A stretch of DNA of 64,000 nucleotides, from assembly GCF_017357245.1 (NCBI RefSeq), contig NZ_CP071612.1, positions 2,421,001 through 2,485,000 on the forward strand, written 5' to 3'. The number at the start of each line of letters is the position of its first letter. Within the stretch, counting starts at the first letter, position 1. The DNA comes from Rhizobium bangladeshense. GTDB taxonomy: Bacteria > Pseudomonadota > Alphaproteobacteria > Rhizobiales > Rhizobiaceae. The position numbers and the translations under genes are program-made. Below, in pieces: positions 16,970-26,287 of the stretch. Below the pieces are notes generated by a model, which was given only the letters and a program-made list of their open reading frames with translations, had not been told where the DNA came from and made no database searches.

Positions 16970-18808
16970 ATGCACACTCCGTTCTCCCGCGCGAGGAAAA
17001 GCTCGCGACGCCATAACCTCTTCCTGGACCTCTTCCGCGACTATTCGAACGCCGCCGATCGGCAGCGGCGCTGGTCGCGCATGCGCAAGTTCCTCTCTTA
17101 TTACCGTCCGCATCTGCCTTTGCTGCTGGCGGATCTGCTTTGCGCCATCCTCGTCGCCGGCACCGCGGTGGCGTTGCCGCTTTGCGCCAATATTGTCACA
17201 AGCCGGCTTCTGTCTCTGCCGGACGCGCCGCAGGCCTTCGCTCAGATCCTTGCGATGGGCGGTGTGATGCTGACCGTTCTGGCTGTCCAGATAGCGGCAA
17301 TCTTCTTCGTCGATTATCGCGGCCACGTGATGGGCGCCCGCATCGAAGCGACGGTGCGCCAAGAACTTTTCGAGCATTGCCAGAAGCTCTCGTTCAGCTT
17401 CTACGACCGTCAGCGCACCGGGCAGTTGATGAGCCGCATCACCAACGACTCCCTCTGGCTGGGCGAGCTCTTTCACCACGGCCCCGAGGATATCTCCATC
17501 GCAGTTCTGAAATATGGCGGCGCCATGCTGGTCTTGTTCTTCATCGACCCGCTCTTGGCGACCCTCATCCTGCTGCTGACACCGGTGGCGGTGGCCTATG
17601 CCCTCTATTTCAACCGGCGCATGAACCGGGCGCTCGAAGCCAGCAAGCGGCAGATCGCGGCCGTCAACGAGCGTGTCGAGGATGCGCTTGCGGGAATCCG
17701 TGTCGTCCAGTCCTTCGCCAACGAGGCACTCGAACGCCGGCGCTTCGCCGAGCAGAACCAGCGTTTCCTGCAAAGCCGCGCTGATGGCTACCGCAGCGAG
17801 GCATGGTTTTCAGTCGGCACTGAAACCTTCGCCCAGCTTGTCACCATATTGGTGATCATCGCAGGAGGCTTGCGCATCCTGGCCGCGGACCTGACCGTCC
17901 CGGACATGCTGACCTTCCTGCTCTGCGTCGGCGTGTTGGTCGATCCTGTGCAGCGGCTCGCGAATTTCGTGCGGCTCTGGCAGGAGGGTTATACCGGTTT
18001 CATCAGAGCCATGGAAATCCTGGAGATCGATCCCGATATCACCGATCTGCCAGACGCCAGTCTGATGTCGGCGCCAAGCGGCGAGATCAGCTTTTCCGAC
18101 GTCGCCTTCGGCTACGAGGCCGATGGCCCCAAGGTGCTGGAACGGCTATCCCTCACCATCGCCCCCGGCGAATTCGTCGCGCTGGTCGGCCCTTCGGGAG
18201 TAGGCAAGAGTACGCTTTGCGCGCTCATACCGCGCTTCTACGATGTCGAGGCCGGGGCGATCCGCATCGACGGCACAGACATCCGTGACGTGACCCTTGC
18301 CTCGCTTCGTCGCCATGTCGGAGTGGTGCAGCAGGATGTCTACCTCTTTGCCGGCACCGTGGCGGAAAACCTGCGTTACGGCCGGCCGGATGCCAGCGAT
18401 GCCGAACTGGAAGCGGCGGCGCGTGCGGCCAATGCGCATGACTTCATCATGGCCCTGCCCAATGGCTATGATACCGATATCGGCCAGCGCGGCGTCAAGC
18501 TGTCGGGCGGCCAGCGCCAACGCATCACTATCGCCCGCGCCTTTCTCAAAAATCCGGAGATCCTCATCTTCGACGAGGCGACCAGCGCCCTCGACAACGA
18601 GAGCGAACGGGCGGTACAGCAGGCGCTGCTGAGCCTGGCGAATGGCCGAACCACGCTCGTCATCGCCCATCGCTTGTCGACAGTCCGCCATGCCGACCGG
18701 ATTCTGGTCCTGACTGCTGACGGCATCGTCGAACAGGGCACACACGACGAACTTATGGCGCAGGACGGCGTCTACGCCAACCTGCACAGCGTCCAAGCCA
18801 GCATCTGA
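16970..18808 (+). CDS. ABC transporter, fused permease and ATPase (exporter type, MsbA/LmrA-like)
   Basis: A 612-residue half-transporter: six membrane spans in roughly residues 45-330, then an ATPase domain with Walker A GPSGVGKST, signature LSGGQRQR and Walker B ILIFDEATSALD. Such proteins dimerise and export lipids, drugs or peptides. The start is uncertain: 16970 gives an unusual basic N-terminal tail (HTPFSRARKSSRRHN), while ATG 17083 (MRKFLSYYRPHLP) gives a start like that of many homologues. A strong terminator follows at once. Substrate cannot be predicted. Confidence 0.9.
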   Translation: MHTPFSRARKSSRRHNLFLDLFRDYSNAADRQRRWSRMRKFLSYYRPHLPLLLADLLCAILVAGTAVALPLCANIVTSRLLSLPDAPQAFAQILAMGGVMLTVLAVQIAAIFFVDYRGHVMGARIEATVRQELFEHCQKLSFSFYDRQRTGQLMSRITNDSLWLGELFHHGPEDISIAVLKYGGAMLVLFFIDPLLATLILLLTPVAVAYALYFNRRMNRALEASKRQIAAVNERVEDALAGIRVVQSFANEALERRRFAEQNQRFLQSRADGYRSEAWFSVGTETFAQLVTILVIIAGGLRILAADLTVPDMLTFLLCVGVLVDPVQRLANFVRLWQEGYTGFIRAMEILEIDPDITDLPDASLMSAPSGEISFSDVAFGYEADGPKVLERLSLTIAPGEFVALVGPSGVGKSTLCALIPRFYDVEAGAIRIDGTDIRDVTLASLRRHVGVVQQDVYLFAGTVAENLRYGRPDASDAELEAAARAANAHDFIMALPNGYDTDIGQRGVKLSGGQRQRITIARAFLKNPEILIFDEATSALDNESERAVQQALLSLANGRTTLVIAHRLSTVRHADRILVLTADGIVEQGTHDELMAQDGVYANLHSVQASI

Positions 18809-18815
18809 GGGCAAT

Positions 18816-18843
18816 AAAAAACCCGGCCTCGCGCCGGGTTTTT
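18816..18843. terminator. Bidirectional intrinsic terminator
   Basis: AAAAACCCGGC and GCCGGGTTTTT form a G+C-rich stem with a 5-nt loop, flanked by A-run and T-run. It lies between the convergent ABC transporter and class II DAHP synthase genes and can serve both. Confidence 0.9.
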
Positions 18844-18865
18844 CGTCATTCGTCTCGGGCTGGGC

Positions 18866-20239
18866 TCAACCGTTGACGACCATGCGCTTCTCGTCGCGGC
18901 CGCCCTTCATGCGCTCAGCAAGCAGGAAGGCGAGCTCGAGCGCCTGGTCGGAGTTGAGGCGAGGATCGCAATGGGTGTGGTATCGGTCCTGCAGGTCGTC
19001 AGCGGTGACCGCGCGGGCGCCGCCGGTGCATTCCGTCACGTCCTTGCCGGTCATTTCGACATGGATGCCGCCAGGATGCGTGCCTTCGGCGCGGTGGATC
19101 TGGAAGAAGCTTTCGACCTCCGACAGGATCCGCTCGAAAGGACGGGTCTTGTAGTTATTGAGCGTAATCGTGTTGCCGTGCATCGGATCGCACGACCAGA
19201 CGACTCTGCGGCCTTCCCGCTCGACGGCGCGAATGAGGCGCGGCAGGTTTTCGGCAACCTTGTCATGCCCGAAGCGGCAGATCAGCGTCAGGCGGCCGGC
19301 TTCGTTGCCCGGATTCAGGATATCGATCAACTGCAGCAGATCATCGGCCTGCAGCGAGGGGCCGCATTTCAGGCCGATCGGATTCTTAATGCCGCGGCAA
19401 TACTCGATATGCGCATGGTCTGCCTGGCGCGTGCGGTCGCCGATCCAGATCATGTGGCCTGATGTGGCATACCAATCGCCCGAGGTGGAATCGACACGGG
19501 TCAGCGCCTCCTCGTAGCCGAGCAGCAGCGCCTCATGGCTGGTGAAGAAATCGGTCTCGCGCAGGCTCGGGTGATTTTCCGAAGTGATGCCGATCGCCTT
19601 CATGAAATCCATGGTTTCGCTGATGCGGTCGGCAAGCTTGCGATAGCGCTCTCCCTGCGGGCTGTCCTTGACGAAGCCGAGCATCCACTGATGCACGTTT
19701 TCGAGATTGGCGTAGCCGCCCATCGCAAAGGCGCGGAGAAGATTCAACGTCGCGGCCGACTGGCGGTAAGCCATGGCCTGCCGTTCCGGGTTCGGAATGC
19801 GCGATTCCTCGGTGAACTCGATGCCGTTGATGATATCGCCGCGATAGGCAGGCAGCGTCACGTCGCCCTGTTTCTCGACATTTGACGAGCGCGGCTTGGC
19901 GAACTGGCCGGCGATGCGACCGACCTTGACGACCGGCAGCTGCGCGCCGAAGGTTAGCACGACCGCCATCTGCAGGAAGGCGCGGAAGAAGTCGCGGATG
20001 TTGTCGGCGCCGTGTTCGGCGAAGCTCTCGGCGCAGTCGCCGCCCTGCAACAGGAAACCGTTGCCTTCGGCGACATTGGCGAGATGCTTCTTCAGGCGGC
20101 GCGCTTCGCCCGCGAAGACAAGCGGCGGATAGCTGGCAAGCTGGGCCTCCGTCGCCGCCAAAGCGGCGGCGTCGGGATATTCGGGCACCTGCAGGATCGG
20201 TTTCTGCCGCCAGCTGCTCGGGGTCCAGTTCTCTGCCAT
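18866..20239 (-). CDS. aroF: Class II (plant-type) DAHP synthase
   Basis: A 457-residue class II 3-deoxy-7-phosphoheptulonate synthase, the form shared with plants and Mycobacterium. I prefer the start at 20239 ([15 protein letters not shown]) because GAGG lies 9 bp upstream; an in-frame ATG at 20263 adds 8 residues. Signatures include [34 protein letters not shown] text read as [28 protein letters not shown] and [10 protein letters not shown] with the metal site residues C and H. It is not homologous at sequence level to the class I enzyme at 11887, so two evolutionarily distinct entry enzymes to the shikimate pathway stand close together. Confidence 0.95.
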   Translation of the reverse strand: MAENWTPSSWRQKPILQVPEYPDAAALAATEAQLASYPPLVFAGEARRLKKHLANVAEGNGFLLQGGDCAESFAEHGADNIRDFFRAFLQMAVVLTFGAQLPVVKVGRIAGQFAKPRSSNVEKQGDVTLPAYRGDIINGIEFTEESRIPNPERQAMAYRQSAATLNLLRAFAMGGYANLENVHQWMLGFVKDSPQGERYRKLADRISETMDFMKAIGITSENHPSLRETDFFTSHEALLLGYEEALTRVDSTSGDWYATSGHMIWIGDRTRQADHAHIEYCRGIKNPIGLKCGPSLQADDLLQLIDILNPGNEAGRLTLICRFGHDKVAENLPRLIRAVEREGRRVVWSCDPMHGNTITLNNYKTRPFERILSEVESFFQIHRAEGTHPGGIHVEMTGKDVTECTGGARAVTADDLQDRYHTHCDPRLNSDQALELAFLLAERMKGGRDEKRMVVNG

Positions 20240-20428
20240 TTCGCCAACCTCACTCACATCCATTCCTCGGATGCCCTGTCTTGATATCCGGCGGCTTATA
20301 GACCTTTAGATGAGGCTTGCAAAGGCCAATCGGCGGAAGCTTTAAACCAGCATATACCATGTCGATTTTCCCATATTTCAGACTTTGCGTGTAGGACCTG
20401 AACAGAGTTTCAACATCAGGGGCATGTC

Positions 20429-21718
20429 ATGGCGATTCTTCCGCCCGACTTCATTCTGGACCGTTCGGGCAATTTCGGCATCATGACGGCATTGCTAATG
20501 GCGCCGCTCCTGGGTGCGGCCGGCATGGCGGTGGATGTGGCCCACGCACTGAGCCTGAGGACGCAACTCTATGCCGCTGCCGATGCCGCCGCCGTCGGTT
20601 CGATCGCCGAAAAATCCGGAGCGGTCGCTGCCGCGATGGCGATGAGCGGCAATGGTACGATTTCGTTCGGCAAAACTGATGCCCACAACATCTTCATGTC
20701 TCAAATGTCGGGTGAGCTGAGCAACATTCAGGTTGATCTCGACATCGATGTGACCAAGGCGGCCAACAAGCTGAACTCGCAAGTTTCCTTCAACGCGACT
20801 GTGCCGACCACCTTCATGCGCGTTCTCGGCCGTGAGTCGATCACTATTTCGGGCAGGGCGACAGCCGAATACCAGACCGCCTCGTTCATGGATTTCTATA
20901 TCCTGCTCGACAATACGCCTTCAATGGGCGTCGGCGCCACCGCGAAGGACGTCGCTACAATGGAAAAGAACACTAGTGACAGCTGTGCCTTCGCCTGTCA
21001 CGAAACGCAGAACAGCAACAATTACTACAATCTAGCCAAGAAACTCGGCGTCAGCATGCGCATCGACGTCGTGCGCCAGGCGACCAAGGAATTGACGCAG
21101 ACCGCCAAGACGACGCGGGTTTCCGAAAACCAGTTCCGCATGGGCGTCTACACCTTCGGCACCAAGGCCGAAGACGCCAAGCTGACGACCATATCCACTC
21201 CGACGGACGATCTCGACAAGGTACGCACCTACACCGACGCCGTTGATCTGATGACCATTCCCTATCAGGGTTACAACAATGACCAACAGACGAGCTTCGA
21301 CAACGCGCTGACGCAGATGAAAGACATCATCACGACGCCCGGCGATGGCAGCACCTCCGCGACACCGCAGAAAATCCTCTTCTTCGTTTCGGACGGCGTC
21401 GGCGACAGCGAGAAACCGAAGGGCTGCACAAAGAAGCTAACCGGCAAGCGCTGCCAGGAGCCGATCGACACTTCGTTCTGCCAGCCGCTGAAGGATAAAG
21501 GCGTTAGGATCGCGGTGCTCTACACCACCTATCTGCCGCTGCCGAAGAACAGTTGGTACAACACCTGGATCAAGCCCTTTCAGAGCGAGATCCCGACGAA
21601 GATGCAGGCATGCGCCTCACCCGGCCTCTACTTCGAGGTGACGCCGACCGAAGGTATCGCCGAAGCGATGAAGGCGCTCTTCCTCAAGGTCATCCGCGCG
21701 CCACGCATCACCAGTTAA
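20429..21718 (+). CDS. Orphan TadG-like pilus-assembly protein with von Willebrand A domain
   Basis: A 429-residue protein with the N-terminal TadE/TadG membrane segment (GNFGIMTALLMAPLLGAAGM, about residues 13-32) followed by DVAHALSLRTQLYAAADAAA. A von Willebrand factor A domain begins near 155 with DFYILLDNTPSMGVGAT, containing a DxTxS metal-site motif. Cys pairs (CAFACHE, CTKKLTGKRC) suggest exported disulfides. TadG proteins usually sit in tad/flp pilus clusters; none of those genes is near, so this is an orphan copy whose partner machinery is elsewhere or absent. Confidence 0.85.
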   Translation: MAILPPDFILDRSGNFGIMTALLMAPLLGAAGMAVDVAHALSLRTQLYAAADAAAVGSIAEKSGAVAAAMAMSGNGTISFGKTDAHNIFMSQMSGELSNIQVDLDIDVTKAANKLNSQVSFNATVPTTFMRVLGRESITISGRATAEYQTASFMDFYILLDNTPSMGVGATAKDVATMEKNTSDSCAFACHETQNSNNYYNLAKKLGVSMRIDVVRQATKELTQTAKTTRVSENQFRMGVYTFGTKAEDAKLTTISTPTDDLDKVRTYTDAVDLMTIPYQGYNNDQQTSFDNALTQMKDIITTPGDGSTSATPQKILFFVSDGVGDSEKPKGCTKKLTGKRCQEPIDTSFCQPLKDKGVRIAVLYTTYLPLPKNSWYNTWIKPFQSEIPTKMQACASPGLYFEVTPTEGIAEAMKALFLKVIRAPRITS

Positions 21719-21723
21719 CAGGC

Positions 21724-23109
21724 TCAAAGGCGCTTTCCGTCACGGATACGGTAGCTCGGCGCATACATGGTGACGAGCTCTTCGGCCGCTGTCGGGTGCA
21801 GTGCCATCGTCCGGTCGAAATCGTCTTTGGTGCAACCGGCCTTCAGCGTGACGCCGAGCAGCTGCGCCATCTCGCCGGCATCATGCCCGAGGATGTGGGC
21901 TCCCACCACCCTGCGGCTAGCAGAATCGACGATCAACTTCATGATCATCCGCTCGCGCCGACCGGAAAGCGTGGCTTTCAGCGGCCGGAACTGGGCGCGG
22001 TATACTTCGAGCTCACCGTAGCGCTTGGCCGCCTCCTCTTCCGAAAGGCCAACGGTGCCGATCTCCGGCTGTGAGAAGACAGCGGTAGGGATCAGCTCAT
22101 GGTCCGGCCGGGTCGGATTGTTCTTGTACTCGGTCTCGATGAAGCACATCGCCTCGTGGATCGCCACCGGCGTCAACTGTACCCGATTGGTCACATCGCC
22201 GAGCGCGTAAATGTTTTCGATGTTGGTGCGGGAATATTCGTCGACGATGATGGCGCCGCGCTCGTCGACGGCAACGCCGGCCGCCTCGAGGCCAAGCCCC
22301 TCTGTATTCGGATCGCGCCCGAGCGCCAGCATGACGACATCGGCCTGCAGCGTACCGTTGTTCAGCGTCTCGAGAACGAGCCCGTCCTCGGCCTTCGAAA
22401 CCTGCTGCAGCGTATCGTGGCAGAGAATGCGGATGCCCTTGTCGACCATGGCCTCATGCAGCCCCCGCCTCAGATCCTCATCGAAGCGAGACAGGATTTC
22501 GGCGCCGCGATAGATCAGCGTCGTTCCCACGCCGAGGCCATGGAAGATATTCGCGAATTCGACGGCGATGTAACCGCCGCCTGCGATCACGATCGATTTC
22601 GGCAGTTCGTCGAGATGAAAGGCGTCGTTGGAGGAAATGCAAAGCTCGTGACCCGGAAGTGCGACATGCGGGTTCGGGCGTCCGCCGGTCGCGATAACGA
22701 TCGTCTTTGCCGTTACCGTCTGCCCTGTTTTCATAAGCCGCACCGTATTGGCATCGACAAGTTCGGCGCGCGTTTCCAGGATCTCGGCATTGGCGCCGGC
22801 CAGTCCCTTCTTGTAGAGGCCTTCCAGCCGGGCGATTTCTACATCCTTGGCGGCCACCAGCTTCTTCCAGTCGAAGCTGCTTTTGCCGACAGTCCAGCCG
22901 AAGCCCGCCGCATCCTCGAAATGTTCGTGGAACTGCGAGGCATAGACGAAGAGTTTCTTCGGCACGCAGCCGCGGATGACGCAGGTGCCGCCGTAGCGAT
23001 ATTCCTCGGCGATTGCCACCTTCTTGCCGAGCGAGGCGGCGACGCGCGCGGCGCGCACGCCTCCGGAACCACCGCCGATGACGAAGAGGTCGTAATCATA
23101 GGAAGACAT
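21724..23109 (-). CDS. gor: Glutathione-disulfide reductase
   Basis: A 461-residue FAD- and NADPH-dependent oxidoreductase that keeps glutathione reduced. The FAD loop is GGGSGGVRAARVAA (12-25), the redox disulfide is Cys43/Cys48 in GGTCVIRGCVPKKL, and the C-terminal catalytic His is in MALHPTAAEEL. The RGCVPKK wording separates it from lipoamide dehydrogenase and mercuric reductase. It is convergent with the TadG-like gene, with 5 bp between stops. In rhizobia the enzyme counts as a defence against oxidative stress. Confidence 0.95.
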   Translation of the reverse strand: MSSYDYDLFVIGGGSGGVRAARVAASLGKKVAIAEEYRYGGTCVIRGCVPKKLFVYASQFHEHFEDAAGFGWTVGKSSFDWKKLVAAKDVEIARLEGLYKKGLAGANAEILETRAELVDANTVRLMKTGQTVTAKTIVIATGGRPNPHVALPGHELCISSNDAFHLDELPKSIVIAGGGYIAVEFANIFHGLGVGTTLIYRGAEILSRFDEDLRRGLHEAMVDKGIRILCHDTLQQVSKAEDGLVLETLNNGTLQADVVMLALGRDPNTEGLGLEAAGVAVDERGAIIVDEYSRTNIENIYALGDVTNRVQLTPVAIHEAMCFIETEYKNNPTRPDHELIPTAVFSQPEIGTVGLSEEEAAKRYGELEVYRAQFRPLKATLSGRRERMIMKLIVDSASRRVVGAHILGHDAGEMAQLLGVTLKAGCTKDDFDRTMALHPTAAEELVTMYAPSYRIRDGKRL

Positions 23110-23286
23110 GAGAAGCTCCGGAAGGGAATCACAGGAAGGACGTTCCTGATATAGGGGCGATCGTCATGAAAACAAAAGCCCGCTCCCGCGTCACGACGTT
23201 CTCTCTTGGCGAATCCTCATTGGCGGTTGACCGGGTCGCATCAGACTGGCAGGCAACTGACGGGATCAAAAATGCCGGAGCAAAAG

Positions 23287-23505
23287 ATGGATCAGATTCT
23301 CTTCGCCAACCTGTGCAGGGCCGGCAAGTTCAAGGAAGCTCTCAACCTCGCCATCCAGGGTCACGAGAATGAGAAATTTACCCCGAGCCGCTTCGCAATG
23401 GACAAGAAAACCGGAGTGCCGATCTTCTACCGTGGCAACAAACGCGTGGAGCCGGACGAGACGGGCGTGTGGCAACTGGCAAAGAGCTCGAAGGATTGGG
23501 GGTGA
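23287..23505 (+). CDS. Small hypothetical protein (72 residues)
   Basis: A short basic, soluble protein. I start it at ATG 23287 because CCGGAG lies 8 bp upstream; in-frame ATGs at 23206 and 23272 lack such a site. The text MDQILFANLCRAGKFKEALN followed by charged residues and ending in WQLAKSSKDWG looks like a genuine protein with a mixed helix-strand composition, but I recognise no family. It sits between gor and the acylphosphatase gene without obvious linkage. Confidence 0.6.
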   Translation: MDQILFANLCRAGKFKEALNLAIQGHENEKFTPSRFAMDKKTGVPIFYRGNKRVEPDETGVWQLAKSSKDWG

Positions 23506-23550
23506 GTCTCCGGCGCGTCGATGATCACATCCGTCGGCGGATTGCCGCTC

Positions 23551-23835
23551 TCAGCCGGTGATACGGAACTCCGCGGGCATTTGCTCAAGCCGGACCGCTT
23601 CAGTCTCGACGCCTGAAACCGATGCCCCGGCCGGCCCGCTTCTCAAACGTTCGATCATTGTCGAAATCGCGCTATCGGATCCAGCGACCAAGGCGGCCAC
23701 AGATCCGTCCGCTTCGTTGCGCACCCAACCAGTGACCCCAAGCCGTGACGCCTCGCCGCGCGTCCACATGCGAAACCCGACGCCCTGGACTCTCCCTGAT
23801 ATGCGCACTCGCACAGCCTTGTAATGATCGGACAT
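23551..23835 (-). CDS. acyP: Acylphosphatase
   Basis: A 94-residue enzyme that hydrolyses carboxyl-phosphate bonds such as acetyl phosphate. The catalytic Arg22 ([11 protein letters not shown]) and Asn40 ([11 protein letters not shown]) are both in place and length is standard. It is the downstream neighbour of the DUF2059 gene on the same strand, but a terminator at 23878-23905 separates them. Confidence 0.93.
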   Translation of the reverse strand: MSDHYKAVRVRISGRVQGVGFRMWTRGEASRLGVTGWVRNEADGSVAALVAGSDSAISTMIERLRSGPAGASVSGVETEAVRLEQMPAEFRITG

Positions 23836-23877
23836 GTCTGCCTCACCAAGCTCCGCCGCACACTTGCTGCATCATAA

Positions 23878-23905
23878 CAAAAAAGCCCGGTCAATGCCGG
23901 GCTTT
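23878..23905 (-). terminator. Intrinsic terminator for the DUF2059 gene
   Basis: On the minus strand AAAGCCCGG and CCGGGCTTT form a 9-bp stem with a 6-nt loop, followed by TTTTTTGTT. It lies 22 bp after the stop of the DUF2059 gene. Confidence 0.88.
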
Positions 23906-23927
23906 CGCAAGTTCTGACGAGCAGATC

Positions 23928-24485
23928 TTACTGCTGGGTGGCCGGAGCCGGAGCAACCGGGCTGTCGGTTGCCGGCGGCGGCGCCTTGATGACCTTGGAA
24001 AGCTCGGCGTTACTCTGCCTTTCCAGGTCGCGAGAAATGCCCTGCGCCCAAATATCCGCGGCCTTCGCTGTCTCGCGCGAGGCGACCGGGCCGTCCTTCA
24101 GCAGCTTCTTGCCGACGTCGGAATTGTAGAAGTCGGCGATCGCCTTCAGCTCGTCGATGGTGAAAGTCTTCGCATAGGTGAGCGCAGCTTCCTTCTCGAG
24201 ATCGCCGCGACGCGGCGCTAGCGCCAACGCCTGCGCATCGACCGTCGAGGAAATGGCATCCTGGTAGTTCGGCGAATCCTGGATCAGGCCGGCCTTGAGG
24301 CGCTCGGCAAGACCGGGCAGGATATTGTCGAACTGGGCAGTAGCGCCGATGGCGTCGATCGCCGCGCGCGCGGCCTTCAGCTGCTCCTCGGAGACCTCCT
24401 GCGCGTTGACGGCGGAGCCGAAGGCAAGCCCGGAAAGAACGATGGTCGCAGCGGCAAAACGGCCAAGACCTGCAATGTTCACCAT
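23928..24485 (-). CDS. Exported DUF2059-domain protein
   Basis: A 185-residue periplasmic protein with a signal peptide (ATIVLSGLAFGSAVNAQE, cleavage near residue 28) and the helical DUF2059 core (FTIDELKAIADFYNSDVGKKLL at about 110-131). The C-terminus is a short Pro/Ala-rich tail. Function of the family is unknown. It is 15 bp downstream of rpiA and likely in the same transcript. Confidence 0.87.
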   Translation of the reverse strand: MVNIAGLGRFAAATIVLSGLAFGSAVNAQEVSEEQLKAARAAIDAIGATAQFDNILPGLAERLKAGLIQDSPNYQDAISSTVDAQALALAPRRGDLEKEAALTYAKTFTIDELKAIADFYNSDVGKKLLKDGPVASRETAKAADIWAQGISRDLERQSNAELSKVIKAPPPATDSPVAPAPATQQ

Positions 24486-24500
24486 GAGTGTATGCTCCTG

Positions 24501-25199
24501 TTATCTGTTTGCCTGCAGAGTGCGCGCACCCGCAGGACCGGCAATGATCGCAAGTGCCGCCATATTGATAAAGAGCCCGTGTTCGACGACGCCGGGTATG
24601 GAATTCAGCTCGCTCGAAAGCGCCTCTGCATCAGGAATGCGGCCAAAAGATGCATCGATGATGTGATGGCCGCCGTCCGTGGTAAACTCTCCGTCACCGG
24701 ACTGACGCAGGTTGAGTTCGCCCGAAAGGCCGAGCCGCGTCGCAACCTTTTCGATGGCGATCCGTGTTGAGACGAGACCAAAGGGATTGACCTCGATCGG
24801 CAGCGCGAAGGCGCCGAGTGTTTCGACCAGCTTGCTCTCGTCGGCGATAACGATCATCCGCTGCGAAGCGGCGGCGACGATCTTTTCGCGCAGCAGCGCG
24901 CCGCCGCCGCCCTTGATCAGCCTAAGCGCCCGATCGACCTCGTCGGCGCCGTCAACCGTCAGATCAAGCGCCGGCAGTTCGTCAAGCGACTTCAGCGGAA
25001 CACCGAGTTCGACACAGAGCCGCGCCGTTCGTTCGGACGTTGGAACGCCTTCGACCTGGAAGCCGCCCGCAACCTTCTCCGCCAGCAGGCGGACGAATTC
25101 TTCCGCGGTACTCCCTGTGCCAATGCCAAGACGCATCCCGCTTTCGACGTGAGCGAGCGCGGCCTCGGCGGCCTTGATCTTCATTTCGCGGGCATCCAT
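24501..25199 (-). CDS. rpiA: Ribose-5-phosphate isomerase A
   Basis: A 232-residue cytosolic isomerase that interconverts ribose 5-phosphate and ribulose 5-phosphate in the pentose phosphate pathway. Conserved segments are [38 protein letters not shown] and [15 protein letters not shown]. The start at ATG 25199 gives the normal length; the longer open frame has no family resemblance. It is divergent from gph. Confidence 0.94.
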   Translation of the reverse strand: MDAREMKIKAAEAALAHVESGMRLGIGTGSTAEEFVRLLAEKVAGGFQVEGVPTSERTARLCVELGVPLKSLDELPALDLTVDGADEVDRALRLIKGGGGALLREKIVAAASQRMIVIADESKLVETLGAFALPIEVNPFGLVSTRIAIEKVATRLGLSGELNLRQSGDGEFTTDGGHHIIDASFGRIPDAEALSSELNSIPGVVEHGLFINMAALAIIAGPAGARTLQANR

Positions 25200-25446
25200 G
25201 CGCCGCCAACTCCGAATTATTGCGTTGGATGTGCTGTTTACACGCCTCGCCTGGCAAACGAAAGTCAAAATCATCACGGAAAATGAAAAGCCGAAACAAA
25301 CGCCTGCGGCTTTCCCGGCGGTCCTCAGGCCGTTGCTTTCCGTCACGCGATCGCCTACCTCAGGAGTGTCCATCGCTTCCGCGGAGAGACACGTTCGTTT
25401 CCGTGGACGCCGCTCGCAAGACGCCCACGCTCAAAAAGGCAAGCCC

Positions 25447-26151
25447 TTGACTCCTGCACCCGCTCCGCTCGTCGTCTTTGATCTCGACGGCACGCTCCTC
25501 GACACGCATACCGACCTGGTCGAAAGCCTGAACCATACGATTGCAGCCCTCGGGCTTGAACCGGTCACTTATGACGACCTCACCCATCTTGTCGGCCAGG
25601 GCGCGCGCGTCATGATCGAGCGCGCCTGCCGGCTGCGCGGCCATCCGCTCTCAGCGGACACCCTGCCGCCGCTGGTCGAACGCTTCGTCGCCCATTATGC
25701 CGGCAATATGCCGGGCCATACCCAACCCTATCCCGGCCTGATCGCCGCGATGGACCTGCTGAAATCGGGCGGCTATAGGCTCGCCGTCTGCACCAACAAG
25801 ATGGAGAGCCTCGCGCGCGGCCTGATCGAGAAGCTTGGTCTCACCGGCTATTTCGACGCCATCACCGGCGGCGACACCTTCGAATACCGAAAACCCGACG
25901 CGCGTCACCTCACATCTACCATCGAGCGCGCCGGTGGCGATGTTTCCCGGACTGTAATGGTCGGCGACAGCATCAACGACATCGCTGTCGCTAAAAACGC
26001 CGGCGTGCCGTCGATCGCCGTGCCTTTCGGCTATTCCGATGTGCCGGTGAACACCCTAGGACCAGACCACATCATCACCCATTTCGATGAGCTGACAACG
26101 GAATTGGTCGAAAGACTATTAGGGGAATATGCGGAAAAGGTTGCTGTTTGA
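25447..26151 (+). CDS. gph: Phosphoglycolate phosphatase (HAD family)
   Basis: A 234-residue HAD hydrolase that removes phosphate from 2-phosphoglycolate. The nucleophile motif VVFDLDGTLLDTHTDL is near the start, motif II is AVCTNKMESLARGL, and GDSINDIAVAKNAGV closes the active site. I choose TTG 25447 as start, since AAGGCAAG precedes it and the family begins only a few residues before the DxDGT motif; no ATG is close. The frame upstream overlaps the rpiA 5' region. Confidence 0.9.
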   Translation: MTPAPAPLVVFDLDGTLLDTHTDLVESLNHTIAALGLEPVTYDDLTHLVGQGARVMIERACRLRGHPLSADTLPPLVERFVAHYAGNMPGHTQPYPGLIAAMDLLKSGGYRLAVCTNKMESLARGLIEKLGLTGYFDAITGGDTFEYRKPDARHLTSTIERAGGDVSRTVMVGDSINDIAVAKNAGVPSIAVPFGYSDVPVNTLGPDHIITHFDELTTELVERLLGEYAEKVAV

Positions 26152-26230
26152 GGCCTGGTGATCAAGACGATGTCTGCGCGATCACGGCCCGTTGCATGTC
26201 CTCTCCCTCGTGTCTTCCCCTTTAAGCCCC

Positions 26231-26262
26231 CAAAACAAAACGGGCGGTCCAAAGACCGCCCG
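26231..26262 (-). terminator. Intrinsic terminator of the L,D-transpeptidase gene
   Basis: CGGGCGGTC and GACCGCCCG form a perfect 9-bp stem with a CAAA loop; on the minus strand it is followed by TTTTGTTTTG. It lies just after the L,D-transpeptidase stop and may also serve the convergent gph. Confidence 0.85.
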
Positions 26263-26287
26263 CCCGCATAACCATCAAATCCGATTG

